From an uncultured Prevotella sp. (GTDB lineage: Bacteria; Bacteroidota; Bacteroidia; Bacteroidales; Bacteroidaceae): a DNA stretch of 36,113 nucleotides. Below are positions 1-8,409 of the stretch, one piece after another. The DNA is taken from NCBI GenBank assembly GCA_946183985.1, contig CAMHDT010000005.1:1-36113 (forward strand). The letters run 5' to 3'. Each line of letters opens with the position of its first letter. Positions within the stretch are counted from its first letter, which is position 1. Under the pieces are notes generated by a model, which saw nothing but the letters and a program-made list of their open reading frames with translations, was not told the DNA's origin and did no database searches. The translations under genes were made by a program, and so were the position numbers.

Positions 1-75
1 CCATCGTTACTAAGGAAAAGTTTTGCTTGCAACGAATTTTTTTGATAAAAAGCGTGTGTTTTAACAGAAAAGTAT

Positions 76-83
76 TATCTTTG
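76..83 (+). promoter_or_regulatory. Bacteroidetes -7 element TATCTTTG upstream of the AraC-type regulator
   Basis: TATCTTTG matches TAnnTTTG, about 33 bp before the ATG. Confidence 0.5.
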
Positions 84-116
84 CAAACGTAAACTTTACC
101 ATTAACGAATCTTTCG

Positions 117-2576
117 ATGAGGACCATATACCTGTTGCTAACCTTGCTCATGGCACCTCTTGTTGTAAAGGGTGCTGAGCACGACCGCACTTTCCGTGTG
201 CTCAATGCCGCCAACGACCTGGCCGACAATAGTGCGCAGGTCATCGTATGCACGCACACAGGGCGTATGATTATCTCAACGATAGGCAACCTGAACTTCT
301 ACGACGGCACTTCATTTTCGCATATCGATACCCGTCAGGACCTGCAATACCAACTGCCGCTGTATCGTGGCAACTATCACCTCTATTTCGACCATAGCCA
401 TCACATCTGGCTGAAGAACACCAATACCGTTACCTGCGTAGACCTGCTTACCGAGCAGTTCATTCAGAATGTGGACAGCGTGATTGCCGGCATGGGATGC
501 CATGAGCAGGTGCTCGATATGTTTGTCGATTCTTTGGGCTGTGCGTGGTTCCTTACCGAGAAGGGGCTCTACGGCGTTGACCATCAGAAGACCTATAACG
601 TGCTTCGCGACCGCAACCTGCAGGACGTGGAGGTCATGGACAACCTGCTGCTCCTGTTCTATGACGACGGCGAGGAGGTGGGCATGGACATACAGACGGG
701 CAATGTGGTGCATCGCACCAAGGCCTACGATTGGGACACGGCCCAGAAATACACCAACTCATCAGTGCTGTTGAGGCATAAGGACGGCTTCTACCAGATA
801 CGCAACGGCAGCGAAGGGTCCATACTCCTGCATTTCGATGTGCCTGCCCTGCAATGGACCGTGGTTCAGGCCATGGACATTCACATGAACAACCTTGCGT
901 TGAAAGACAACCAACTGTATATTGCATCAGAGTGGGGCTATTTCATCTACGACATCGCATCGGGGCGCATGGATCATATCAAGGAACTGGCCCTCGTGGG
1001 CGGCAATGTGATGGAGACCGACTGCAACACCCTGGCCTTCGACCGTCAGGGAGGCATGTGGATAGGCACGGAGCGGCGCGGCCTGCTCTATTCCCGTCCG
1101 GTGGCATCGCCCATCAAGGCTTATACATGGAAGGACCCGCAGGCGTTGAAGTATGCCGCGATGATGGACGATATAGAGCAGAACCTGAGCGAGTTTCAGG
1201 GCCAGCGGGCCAACTGCCTCTATACCGACAGCCGCGGTTGGTCGTGGATAGGCACCACCACGGGGCTCTACCTCTATAAGAGCCCGCAGTCAGAGCCTGT
1301 GCTGTTCAACCGCCGCCGTGGTTTCTACAACAATGTGGTGCACTCCGTGGTGGAAGACAAGTCGCATAACATCTGGGTGGCCACCTCCTGCGGCATCTCC
1401 TGCATCCTCTTCAATGGTGAAACTCCTTATTTCGTCAATAGTTTCGGCGATATCGACAATGTGCCGAGCGAGTCGTTTGTCAACTGCAAGGCCATCTGTC
1501 TGGACGACGGAACGGTGGTCATGCAGTCCATAGACCATGTGGTGGCCTTCCATCCCGACAGTCTTGCCGATGTCAACATCCCCCATACCTACAAGATGTA
1601 TCCCAAACTCATCAAGTTGATGGTCAATGGCAATGTGGTGGTGCCCAATCAGTCTATAGACGGCAATGTTGTCATCAACAAGGCCATCACGCGTGTGAAG
1701 GACATCTGGATCAACAGCGACATGAACTCGGTGGTACTCCACTTCTCGGCCCTCAACTACTACCGGCCCCTGCAGACCTACTACCGGGCACGGGTCATAG
1801 GCATGGACAACAATGAGTGGCGCGAATATTCCTATTTCGATTCCGATGGAAAGGTGGATGACCAAGGCCGTCTGCACCTGCCGCTGATGGACCTGGAGCC
1901 AGGCGACCATGAAGTGTCGGTGCAGGTGTCCATGTTCCCCGGACAATGGGACGGCGATCCCTATGTGTGGATCATTCATGTCAACCAGCCGTGGTGGCAG
2001 ACCACGGGCGTGTTTCTGATCTTTGCCTTCATCATCGTGGTGCTGGCCATCGTCAACTTTGTCTATTATAGCCGCAACACGCGCATGCGCCTCCGTCGCA
2101 GCCATGAAGAGGGCGATGTGGTCAGCAAGATACGCTCGTTTGCAGACCGTTGCAACGCTATTTCCACCGAAATCCTCATGCCCATACAGGAGGATTTCCA
2201 TGGCAGAACGCCCGACAGCCGCACCCAACTCAGTCCGGAGTTCATAGAGATTATGTTCAAACTCATGCCCTATGTCGAGGCCAACAGGCATGGCGACCTG
2301 TCGATGCGCATGATGAGCGAAGAGTTGAATGTGGAAATCGTCCACCTCTACGAGGTTATCTCTGCCAATATCCATAAGAGTCCGCGTGAATTCGTCCGTG
2401 TGTTCCGCTTGCAGCGTGCCGCCGAATTGCTGCGCACCACCGACAATACGATTGAGCAGATTTCAGAAGAGTGCGGTTTCTATACGCCCAACTATTTCAT
2501 GGGCAATTTCTTCCATCAATACAAGCAGACACCCAAGGAATACAGGGCGATGTGTTCGTCAAACAATGGCCAATAA
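117..2576 (+). CDS. Membrane-anchored AraC-type regulator with periplasmic two-component-regulator propeller and Y_Y_Y domains; no histidine kinase or receiver visible
   Basis: 819 aa; signal peptide; propeller-like motifs (GGMWIGTERRGLL, GWSWIGTTTGLY, HNIWVATSCGIS); Y_Y_Y-like segment; TM (GVFLIFAFIIVVLAIVNFVYY); C-terminal AraC HTH (TIEQISEECGFYTPNYFMGNFFHQYKQTPKEYR). Confidence 0.9.
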   Translation: MRTIYLLLTLLMAPLVVKGAEHDRTFRVLNAANDLADNSAQVIVCTHTGRMIISTIGNLNFYDGTSFSHIDTRQDLQYQLPLYRGNYHLYFDHSHHIWLKNTNTVTCVDLLTEQFIQNVDSVIAGMGCHEQVLDMFVDSLGCAWFLTEKGLYGVDHQKTYNVLRDRNLQDVEVMDNLLLLFYDDGEEVGMDIQTGNVVHRTKAYDWDTAQKYTNSSVLLRHKDGFYQIRNGSEGSILLHFDVPALQWTVVQAMDIHMNNLALKDNQLYIASEWGYFIYDIASGRMDHIKELALVGGNVMETDCNTLAFDRQGGMWIGTERRGLLYSRPVASPIKAYTWKDPQALKYAAMMDDIEQNLSEFQGQRANCLYTDSRGWSWIGTTTGLYLYKSPQSEPVLFNRRRGFYNNVVHSVVEDKSHNIWVATSCGISCILFNGETPYFVNSFGDIDNVPSESFVNCKAICLDDGTVVMQSIDHVVAFHPDSLADVNIPHTYKMYPKLIKLMVNGNVVVPNQSIDGNVVINKAITRVKDIWINSDMNSVVLHFSALNYYRPLQTYYRARVIGMDNNEWREYSYFDSDGKVDDQGRLHLPLMDLEPGDHEVSVQVSMFPGQWDGDPYVWIIHVNQPWWQTTGVFLIFAFIIVVLAIVNFVYYSRNTRMRLRRSHEEGDVVSKIRSFADRCNAISTEILMPIQEDFHGRTPDSRTQLSPEFIEIMFKLMPYVEANRHGDLSMRMMSEELNVEIVHLYEVISANIHKSPREFVRVFRLQRAAELLRTTDNTIEQISEECGFYTPNYFMGNFFHQYKQTPKEYRAMCSSNNGQ

Positions 2577-2599
2577 GAACGCTTATTGGCCATTGTTTG
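2560..2599. terminator. Perfect 18-bp inverted repeat between convergent genes, probable bidirectional terminator
   Basis: CAAACAATGGCCAATAAG-AACG-CTTATTGGCCATTGTTTG; both flanking stop codons lie inside the arms. Confidence 0.75.
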
Positions 2600-3812
2600 T
2601 TCCCACCAGACGCCAAGAGCGCTCGCCCGTACCTTTATAATATATGAAGGCATCATAGCGGTTTTCCGTTTGGAAAAACGAGCCTTCTTCCGGCAAGGGG
2701 TGCGTGGTGCCGTCCATGTCCTGCAGCAGAAACAGGTAGTTGTAATAGCCCAGTTTCTGCATCACCACGGCCTGATACGACTGGCTTTCCTCGTCATACT
2801 CCATCACATACTGCGACGGCTCCTCTGTTGTCCAGCGACCGCTGATGATGACCTGCGCGTCGTCATGGCATCGGGCGGCCTGCAGACGGTAGTGCACATA
2901 CACATAGTCTGAGGTGCGCTCCGTCTCTATGTTGTCGCTGTTGCGCAGCAGGAACGCCCCGTTGGCATCCTGATCGTACAGGTAGTGGCGTCGCGGCTCT
3001 GTCTGCGAGGGTAGGGCATGCCATGTGCGTGAGTCTTCGTCCCAGTTCACGGCTGCCAGTCCCATGGAGATATGCGTAGGGTCGAGCACCTCGAACTTGC
3101 GGTATTCGTTGCCCGCGTCAAAGATGAGGCTTCTGTTGTGCTCCCAACGCAGTCCCTGCGGTGTGGTGTAGTTGGGCTCCACGTTGATTTTCATGTTATC
3201 CTCGCGCCCGTTCTGCATCACGATGGTCTGTATCTGCTCGTCGGGGCGCGTCACCTTCATGCCATTGTAGTTCACACTCATGGCCACCTGCTGGTAGCGC
3301 GTGTTCAGCCCCGTGTCGGTGTTCGTGGTTATGCCCAGTCCCACGCTCATCAGCGGTTCCACCACACGCAGTTCCACCACGATGGCATCCTCTCCGTCCT
3401 CGTCCATGATGTGCAGACGGTAGTTGCCGCTCATCTTCATGCGGCATTGGGCGTTGGGCAGCGTCAGTTGGTAGTGGGTGTAGAGCACGGTGGTGTTCAG
3501 CGAGTTCGTGTAGTCGTCTATGGGCAGGTCGTTGAAGCCCTCCAGCCAGTTGCTTTCAAAGAGTCCTTCTGTAGGCGTCCAGTCAGGGTTGCAGGGCTCC
3601 AGACGGTAGGTGTAGCGCACATAGTTGTGCGACAGTTCGTCGAAGCCTATCGTCACCCTGTCGCCGCTGTTCAGCCCCAGCACCGGCAGCGCCTCGAAGT
3701 CATCGTTCACCACCACCGTCAGCCCCTTGATGTCAGGGCTCACCACCTTATGCCATGCGCTGGCTCCCAGTGTCGCCGCGAGCAGCACCATGATCATCAT
3801 CATTCTTTTCAT
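2583..3812 (-). CDS. DUF5103 / type IX secretion system plug-like protein
   Basis: Signal peptide; DUF5103-like features (LNSGDRVTIGFDEL, YRLEPCNPDWTPTEGLFESNWLEGFND, DANGAFLLRNSDNIETERTSDYVYVHYRL, YYNYLFLLQD); start chosen at MKRMMMIMVLL. Confidence 0.85.
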   Translation of the reverse strand: MKRMMMIMVLLAATLGASAWHKVVSPDIKGLTVVVNDDFEALPVLGLNSGDRVTIGFDELSHNYVRYTYRLEPCNPDWTPTEGLFESNWLEGFNDLPIDDYTNSLNTTVLYTHYQLTLPNAQCRMKMSGNYRLHIMDEDGEDAIVVELRVVEPLMSVGLGITTNTDTGLNTRYQQVAMSVNYNGMKVTRPDEQIQTIVMQNGREDNMKINVEPNYTTPQGLRWEHNRSLIFDAGNEYRKFEVLDPTHISMGLAAVNWDEDSRTWHALPSQTEPRRHYLYDQDANGAFLLRNSDNIETERTSDYVYVHYRLQAARCHDDAQVIISGRWTTEEPSQYVMEYDEESQSYQAVVMQKLGYYNYLFLLQDMDGTTHPLPEEGSFFQTENRYDAFIYYKGTGERSWRLVGTNNGQ

Positions 3813-3816
3813 GCCG

Positions 3817-3824
3817 CGAAGATA
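3817..3824 (-). promoter_or_regulatory. -7-like element TATCTTCG just upstream of the DUF5103 start codon
   Basis: Minus strand reads TTTCTTTGTATCTTCGCGGC-ATG; same motif as upstream of queC. Confidence 0.5.
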
Positions 3825-3864
3825 CAAAGAAAAGGGGGAAAATACAAAATAAACCGAGATTTAT

Positions 3865-3895
3865 TTTGCATTTTACTCGTTTATTCGTACCTTTG
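3865..3895 (+). promoter_or_regulatory. Bacteroidetes sigma-ABfr-type promoter driving the 6S-like RNA
   Basis: TTTG (3865-3868), 19-bp spacer, TACCTTTG (3888-3895). Confidence 0.75.
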
Positions 3896-3901
3896 CAGTC
3901 A

Positions 3902-4087
3902 AAGTCCGCAGGAAGGACCTGCGGGTGATGCTCAATTCCCTCTCGAACTGCGACCTCGAAAAAGGAAAAGAAGAGCAATAAACACCTTGTAGGAGTGTGC
4001 ACTATTGTGTGCAGACTTTTAAGTACAAGGTGTTAGGTTGTCGCAGACCTGAGAGGGAGTACTGAGGGTCTGCGCACTTCCTTTTTA
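3902..4087 (+). ncRNA. ssrS: Candidate 6S RNA (SsrS-like), boundaries approximate
   Basis: Own promoter; no convincing ORF; ~186 nt; rod-like pairing: AACACCTTGTA (3981-3991)/TACAAGGTGTT (4024-4034), CTGCGAC (3948-3954)/GTCGCAG (4040-4046), CCCTCTC (3938-3944)/GAGAGGG (4051-4057), outer AAGTcCGCAG/CTGCGcACTT; A-rich internal bulge; ends CCTTTTT. Confidence 0.6.
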
Positions 4088-4180
4088 TATATATAATAAG
4101 GTGTATTTGATTAGGCAGTCGCTGAATCCTCTATGGGTGAACCGACTATTCTTTATTACTAATTAAATACTAACAAAACA

Positions 4181-7084
4181 ATGACAAAAAAACTATTAAC
4201 TACAATGACGCTCCTGCTGTGTATGTGCGCAGGGGCGTGGGCAACGGACTATTACACGCCGACAAGTGATGAGGTAATCATTCTGAACGATGTATATAAT
4301 AACACCGCTACATCCACAGGCTATTCTGATCATTCGGCTGTTACATGGGCAGGCACAGCCTCTACCTCGAGTAAAACTGCTGGTGACCCATCTAATGCTG
4401 GGGCGGCAACATCTTCTAAAGTTGCCTGCTATTCTATAAAAAATAACGGCAAAGGTAAGAATATATCTCTCACTATAAGTGGTGTTTCAAAAATAACTCT
4501 TTATCATGAAAGACATGCTGAAAGATATCCTCAATTGATATTAACACCATCTTCTGGAAGTGGCTCTACTTTAGATGGAAACACAAATGTTTATTATAAC
4601 GATTATGATTTGGATGGTACGAAATCGTATACAATTGCATTGCAAGGTTATGACGGCTCCAGTAATCAGGATTTCTATGTTTATGCCATAAAACTCACAA
4701 AATACGTTTCCAAAACTATCGATACTCAAACTCTTAGTGGTGTAAAACTAGGTGGCTCTGCCTTAACAGAGGATGCTGCTACAAATGGTTATAGCGTGTC
4801 AGGCACGACCATCACACTGAGTAGTGACCTCGTGTCTTATGCCAAGCCGACAACTGTGACATTAACCAACCATATTACCTATACTGATGCATCAACCGAG
4901 GACAAGAATGTGTCTGTGTCATTCGGAGAGTCTCCTGCCGAAGGCTATTGGACAGGCACTGCCACCATTGGCGCAACAACCTATACGGTGAAAATTCCAT
5001 ATGTGAGCCAGAGCGTGACAGGCGTTACTATCAATGGCTCTGCTATTAGTGCAAGTAATCTGACAACACTGACATCTACTAAATCGGTAACGATTGATGG
5101 CAGTTCGCTGAATGGTATTGGTACTATTGGTGTAACACTTAATAGCGGTACTACTACAGTTTCAAGAAATAATAGTGGTAACAATGCCGTGTTTACATTC
5201 ACACTTAACAGCGATGACAACTACACTGTTACCGTTACCAATGTGAAAAAGACTTATACTGCAGAGGGCTCAGTTTTCTCTGCAACAGCAGGCCTTAATG
5301 TCAATACACATACGGCTAATGGTATAACGTTTACGATGGTTAATTCCTCGAAGAACTTCCAATATGGTACAGGCCGTTTGACGATGGGCGAAAGCGAGTT
5401 GGTTCCTCTCAAACTTTCTACTGGTAGTGCTGTAAATGTTACATTCCCTGACTATAAAGTTGCTACAAAGGTAAAGGTTTACGGATGGTCAGCAGGAGGC
5501 GATGGTAAACTATCCTCTATGGGTGAAACCAGTGAGTTGACAAAATCGGTAGATGTTAGTTCCGATATCTTCTATGCTACTAATACAAACAAGGATATCT
5601 ATCCTTCTGTCTATGAGCATGAACTTGATAATTGGGAGAGTCTGTATTTTAATCCAGGTGGTTCACCGTCACAGCCTTTTGTGATAATGGACTTTGTATT
5701 GGCTGACACACGTACTGCTTTATCAAGTTTTGCATTTGAAGGAGGTGTCACATCTGTCTTTACTACAACCATAGCAAGTTTTGTGGCTCCTAAGTTAACT
5801 GCTACTTATGGCGGTAGCGATGTCTTGAGCGGCTTAACAGCGAACATCACATATGCCAGCAACAATACTAGCGTGGCTACCGTAAACGAAACAACGGGTG
5901 CTGTTTCGTTGACAGGTACGGCTGGTACAGCCAAAATAACCGCAACCTTTGCCGGCAATGCGACTTATGCCAATACCTCGACATCGTATACGATAACGGT
6001 GTCCGTCAATCCTGAGGGTAGCAAAACATTGACATGGACATTGTCACCGTTGAATTCGTCAAATGCAGAATTGACCTCTTCGCAGGTTAGCACATCCACA
6101 GCACTCACAGATCTGGAAACAATCAATGTCAGCAAAGTTGGCTTCGCTGGAAGTCCAAGTAATGCTGAAAATCGTACAGCAAAAATCAACCGTCTTGCTG
6201 GAAAAGATGTTGACAAGTACATTTATGTAACCTTTGAGGTTGCTGACGGTTATACCTTTACACCTTCTTCAATAGCGATAAAAGTAGCCAATGTAAGCAA
6301 TGTGACAACTTTTGATGCTGAATTGGTAAGCGAAAATGATGTGACGGTGAGTGAAACCGCTAAGTCGTTTGCTTCTACTGATGGCACAGTAGAAACATGG
6401 ACGATTAATAATGCAGATGACAGTAAGAAGATGACTGGTGCTGTGACACTGAAAATTTATGCTTATGCAGAATCGGCGGGTTCTTTCCGCTTTGGTAATA
6501 CCATCACTATCTCTGGTACAGTTGCACAGACTCTCGTTCCTGTCGGCACTATTTCTGGTCGCAATTATGCTTCTTATGTGACCACAAAGAAACTTGACTT
6601 CTCTGCAGCCGACGGCATTACGGCTTACATCGCTACCGGTCTAAACGGTGCGAGCGATGCTGTGGTTATTAAGTCTGTGGATGTTGTTCCTGCCGGCACA
6701 CCCATCATCGTGAAGACCGACACGAAGGGTGCTACGGTGAATGTGCCTGTGACCACGGCCAGTGCCAGCGATGTTTCTGGCAACAAACTGGTGGCTGGCG
6801 ACGGCTCGACCTCTTACAGCGCAGGAACGTATTATTATCTGGCCAGCGACCTGTTCCATCTGGCTACGAGCGGCACATTGCAGAGTGGCAAGGCTTATCT
6901 GCAGATTCCTTCTCCTGCCCGTCAACTCGGCATCGTCTTTGGCGATGAGGCCACAGGCATTCATTCAATTGATAATGGAAAATTGACAAATGATAATGAT
7001 GTATATGATCTTCGCGGTCAGCGCGTGGCTCAGCCTAAAAAGGGTCTGTACATTGTGAATGGTAAAAAGGTCGTCATTAAATAA
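4181..7084 (+). CDS. Large secreted protein with Ig-like (BIG2-type) region and T9SS-like C-terminal motif
   Basis: Signal peptide MTKKLLTTMTLLLCMCAGAWA; BIG2-like segment ITYASNNTSVATVNETTGAVSLTGTAGTAKITATFAG; C-terminus VYDLRGQRVAQPKKGLYIVNGKKVVIK. Confidence 0.85.
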   Translation: MTKKLLTTMTLLLCMCAGAWATDYYTPTSDEVIILNDVYNNTATSTGYSDHSAVTWAGTASTSSKTAGDPSNAGAATSSKVACYSIKNNGKGKNISLTISGVSKITLYHERHAERYPQLILTPSSGSGSTLDGNTNVYYNDYDLDGTKSYTIALQGYDGSSNQDFYVYAIKLTKYVSKTIDTQTLSGVKLGGSALTEDAATNGYSVSGTTITLSSDLVSYAKPTTVTLTNHITYTDASTEDKNVSVSFGESPAEGYWTGTATIGATTYTVKIPYVSQSVTGVTINGSAISASNLTTLTSTKSVTIDGSSLNGIGTIGVTLNSGTTTVSRNNSGNNAVFTFTLNSDDNYTVTVTNVKKTYTAEGSVFSATAGLNVNTHTANGITFTMVNSSKNFQYGTGRLTMGESELVPLKLSTGSAVNVTFPDYKVATKVKVYGWSAGGDGKLSSMGETSELTKSVDVSSDIFYATNTNKDIYPSVYEHELDNWESLYFNPGGSPSQPFVIMDFVLADTRTALSSFAFEGGVTSVFTTTIASFVAPKLTATYGGSDVLSGLTANITYASNNTSVATVNETTGAVSLTGTAGTAKITATFAGNATYANTSTSYTITVSVNPEGSKTLTWTLSPLNSSNAELTSSQVSTSTALTDLETINVSKVGFAGSPSNAENRTAKINRLAGKDVDKYIYVTFEVADGYTFTPSSIAIKVANVSNVTTFDAELVSENDVTVSETAKSFASTDGTVETWTINNADDSKKMTGAVTLKIYAYAESAGSFRFGNTITISGTVAQTLVPVGTISGRNYASYVTTKKLDFSAADGITAYIATGLNGASDAVVIKSVDVVPAGTPIIVKTDTKGATVNVPVTTASASDVSGNKLVAGDGSTSYSAGTYYYLASDLFHLATSGTLQSGKAYLQIPSPARQLGIVFGDEATGIHSIDNGKLTNDNDVYDLRGQRVAQPKKGLYIVNGKKVVIK

Positions 7085-7149
7085 TACATGATATATTCAT
7101 GTTTAATTTATGGCAATTTATGTTTAACAAAAAAAAGATTGACGTAACA

Positions 7150-7326
7150 ATGAAAAAGACATATATTATTCCTACTGTACAAACAGTGATTATCAATCAG
7201 CGCCAGCACCTGCTGGCGGGGTCTGAACAAGTGAACATTGGTGATCCCGGCAGTGCCAATGAGGCAGAGTCGCGCCGTCGCGGTAACCTTTGGAACGACG
7301 AGGACGAGGAGTATGAAGACTATTAA
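7150..7326 (+). CDS. Small (58 aa) peptide of Bacteroidales MKKTYIIP...LLAGS...acidic-tail type, unknown function
   Basis: MKKTYIIPTVQTVIINQRQHLLAGSEQVNIGDPGSANEAESRRRGNLWNDEDEEYEDY; the track's upstream start is probably too long. Confidence 0.65.
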   Translation: MKKTYIIPTVQTVIINQRQHLLAGSEQVNIGDPGSANEAESRRRGNLWNDEDEEYEDY

Positions 7327-7385
7327 CCTCCATTTGGGATATGAGCGGTATTAAGAACACTCTGTAGAAGTATGGGCCTTGGAAA

Positions 7386-7444
7386 AAATTATGGCCAGAA
7401 TTTTTTAAATTATAGCCATAATTCATAAAATTATAGCCATAATT
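7386..7444. repeat. Three imperfect dyad repeats (AAATTATrGCCAkAATT) with exact 21-bp period
   Basis: Copies start at 7386, 7407 and 7428; the last two are identical over 17 bp. Confidence 0.8.
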
Positions 7445-7596
7445 TTTCCAGGCATGAATTGAAAAGATGTGTTATTAAGAAAAAAATGGAGGTAAGACAA
7501 ATCCCGTCTGTATGACGGTGATAGTTAGTTTTAATTATAAGAATCAAGCCCTATGGCCCGCGAGGGTCGCCGGGACTTGGAAATAAAAGTTAGTTC

Positions 7597-7628
7597 GTGG
7601 CGGCTGCATCGTGAGGTGCGGCCGCCAC
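7597..7628 (+). terminator. Strong hairpin upstream of queC, possible terminator or leader structure
   Basis: GTGGCGGC-T-GCATC-GTGA-GGTGC-G-GCCGCCAC, followed by TGTTTTG. Confidence 0.45.
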
Positions 7629-7678
7629 TGTTTTGCGAAAAAACGTTGCTAATGTTTGGTGTTTTGCCCATTTCTTTG

Positions 7679-7686
7679 TACCTTCG
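7679..7686 (+). promoter_or_regulatory. -7-like element TACCTTCG four bases upstream of the queC ATG
   Basis: TTTG-N20-TACCTTCG-CGGC-ATG. Confidence 0.55.
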
Positions 7687-7690
7687 CGGC

Positions 7691-8347
7691 ATGGAAAAAG
7701 ATACAGTACTTATTCTGAGTGGTGGCATGGACAGCACCACCATGCTCTATGACTATAAGGAGCGCATTGCGCTGGCCCTTTCGTTTGATTATGGCAGTAA
7801 CCACAACGCACGCGAGATAGCCTTTGCCCGCCTGCATTGCGAGCGTCTGGGCGTTGAGCACCTTATTATTCCCCTGAAGTTCATGGCCCAGTATTTCGAG
7901 AGTTCGCTGCTACAGGGCGCCGACGCCATACCCGAGGGCCACTATGCCGCCGACAATATGAAGTCGACGGTGGTGCCCTTCCGCAACGGCATCATGCTCA
8001 GCGTGGCCGTGGGCATGGCCGAGAGCCGGGGCCTGCAGTATGTGATGATGGCCAACCATGGTGGCGACCATACCATCTATCCCGACTGCCGACCGGAGTT
8101 CGTGGATGCCTTCGACCAGGCGGCCTGTGCCGGCACGTTCAACGGCGTGCACCTGCTGTCGCCCTACACGCACCTTACCAAGGGGCAGATAGCGGCCCGC
8201 GGTGTGCAGTTGGGCATCGACTATGCCGAGACCTGGTCGTGCTACAAGGGCGGTGAGAAGCATTGCGGTCGCTGTGGCACCTGTGTGGAGCGCAAGGAGG
8301 CACTGGCCGAGGCCGGTGTGGCCGACCCTACAGAGTATGAATGTTGA
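7691..8347 (+). CDS. queC: 7-cyano-7-deazaguanine synthase QueC
   Basis: SGGMDSTTMLYDY PP-loop; FDYGSNH; VPFRNGIML; zinc-binding CYKGGEKHCGRCGTCVERKEAL; start at MEKDTV. Confidence 0.95.
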   Translation: MEKDTVLILSGGMDSTTMLYDYKERIALALSFDYGSNHNAREIAFARLHCERLGVEHLIIPLKFMAQYFESSLLQGADAIPEGHYAADNMKSTVVPFRNGIMLSVAVGMAESRGLQYVMMANHGGDHTIYPDCRPEFVDAFDQAACAGTFNGVHLLSPYTHLTKGQIAARGVQLGIDYAETWSCYKGGEKHCGRCGTCVERKEALAEAGVADPTEYEC

Positions 8348-8409
8348 AGATTGAGACAAAAGGAATACATCATGTGACAAATGTGCATAGGGCGTATTCT
8401 TTTTTTTCT

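Noticed and set aside
1290-2375. 361-aa minus-strand ORF opposite the AraC-type regulator
   Set aside because: Fully antisense to a well-supported CDS; His/Val/Asp-rich translation typical of a shadow frame.
4112-4152. Structured leader before the adhesin gene (AGTCG...CGACT)
   Set aside because: Five-base arms only; insufficient support.
7500-7690. preQ1 riboswitch upstream of queC
   Set aside because: The strong hairpin there does not show a recognisable preQ1 aptamer, and the likely promoter lies after it, next to the ATG.
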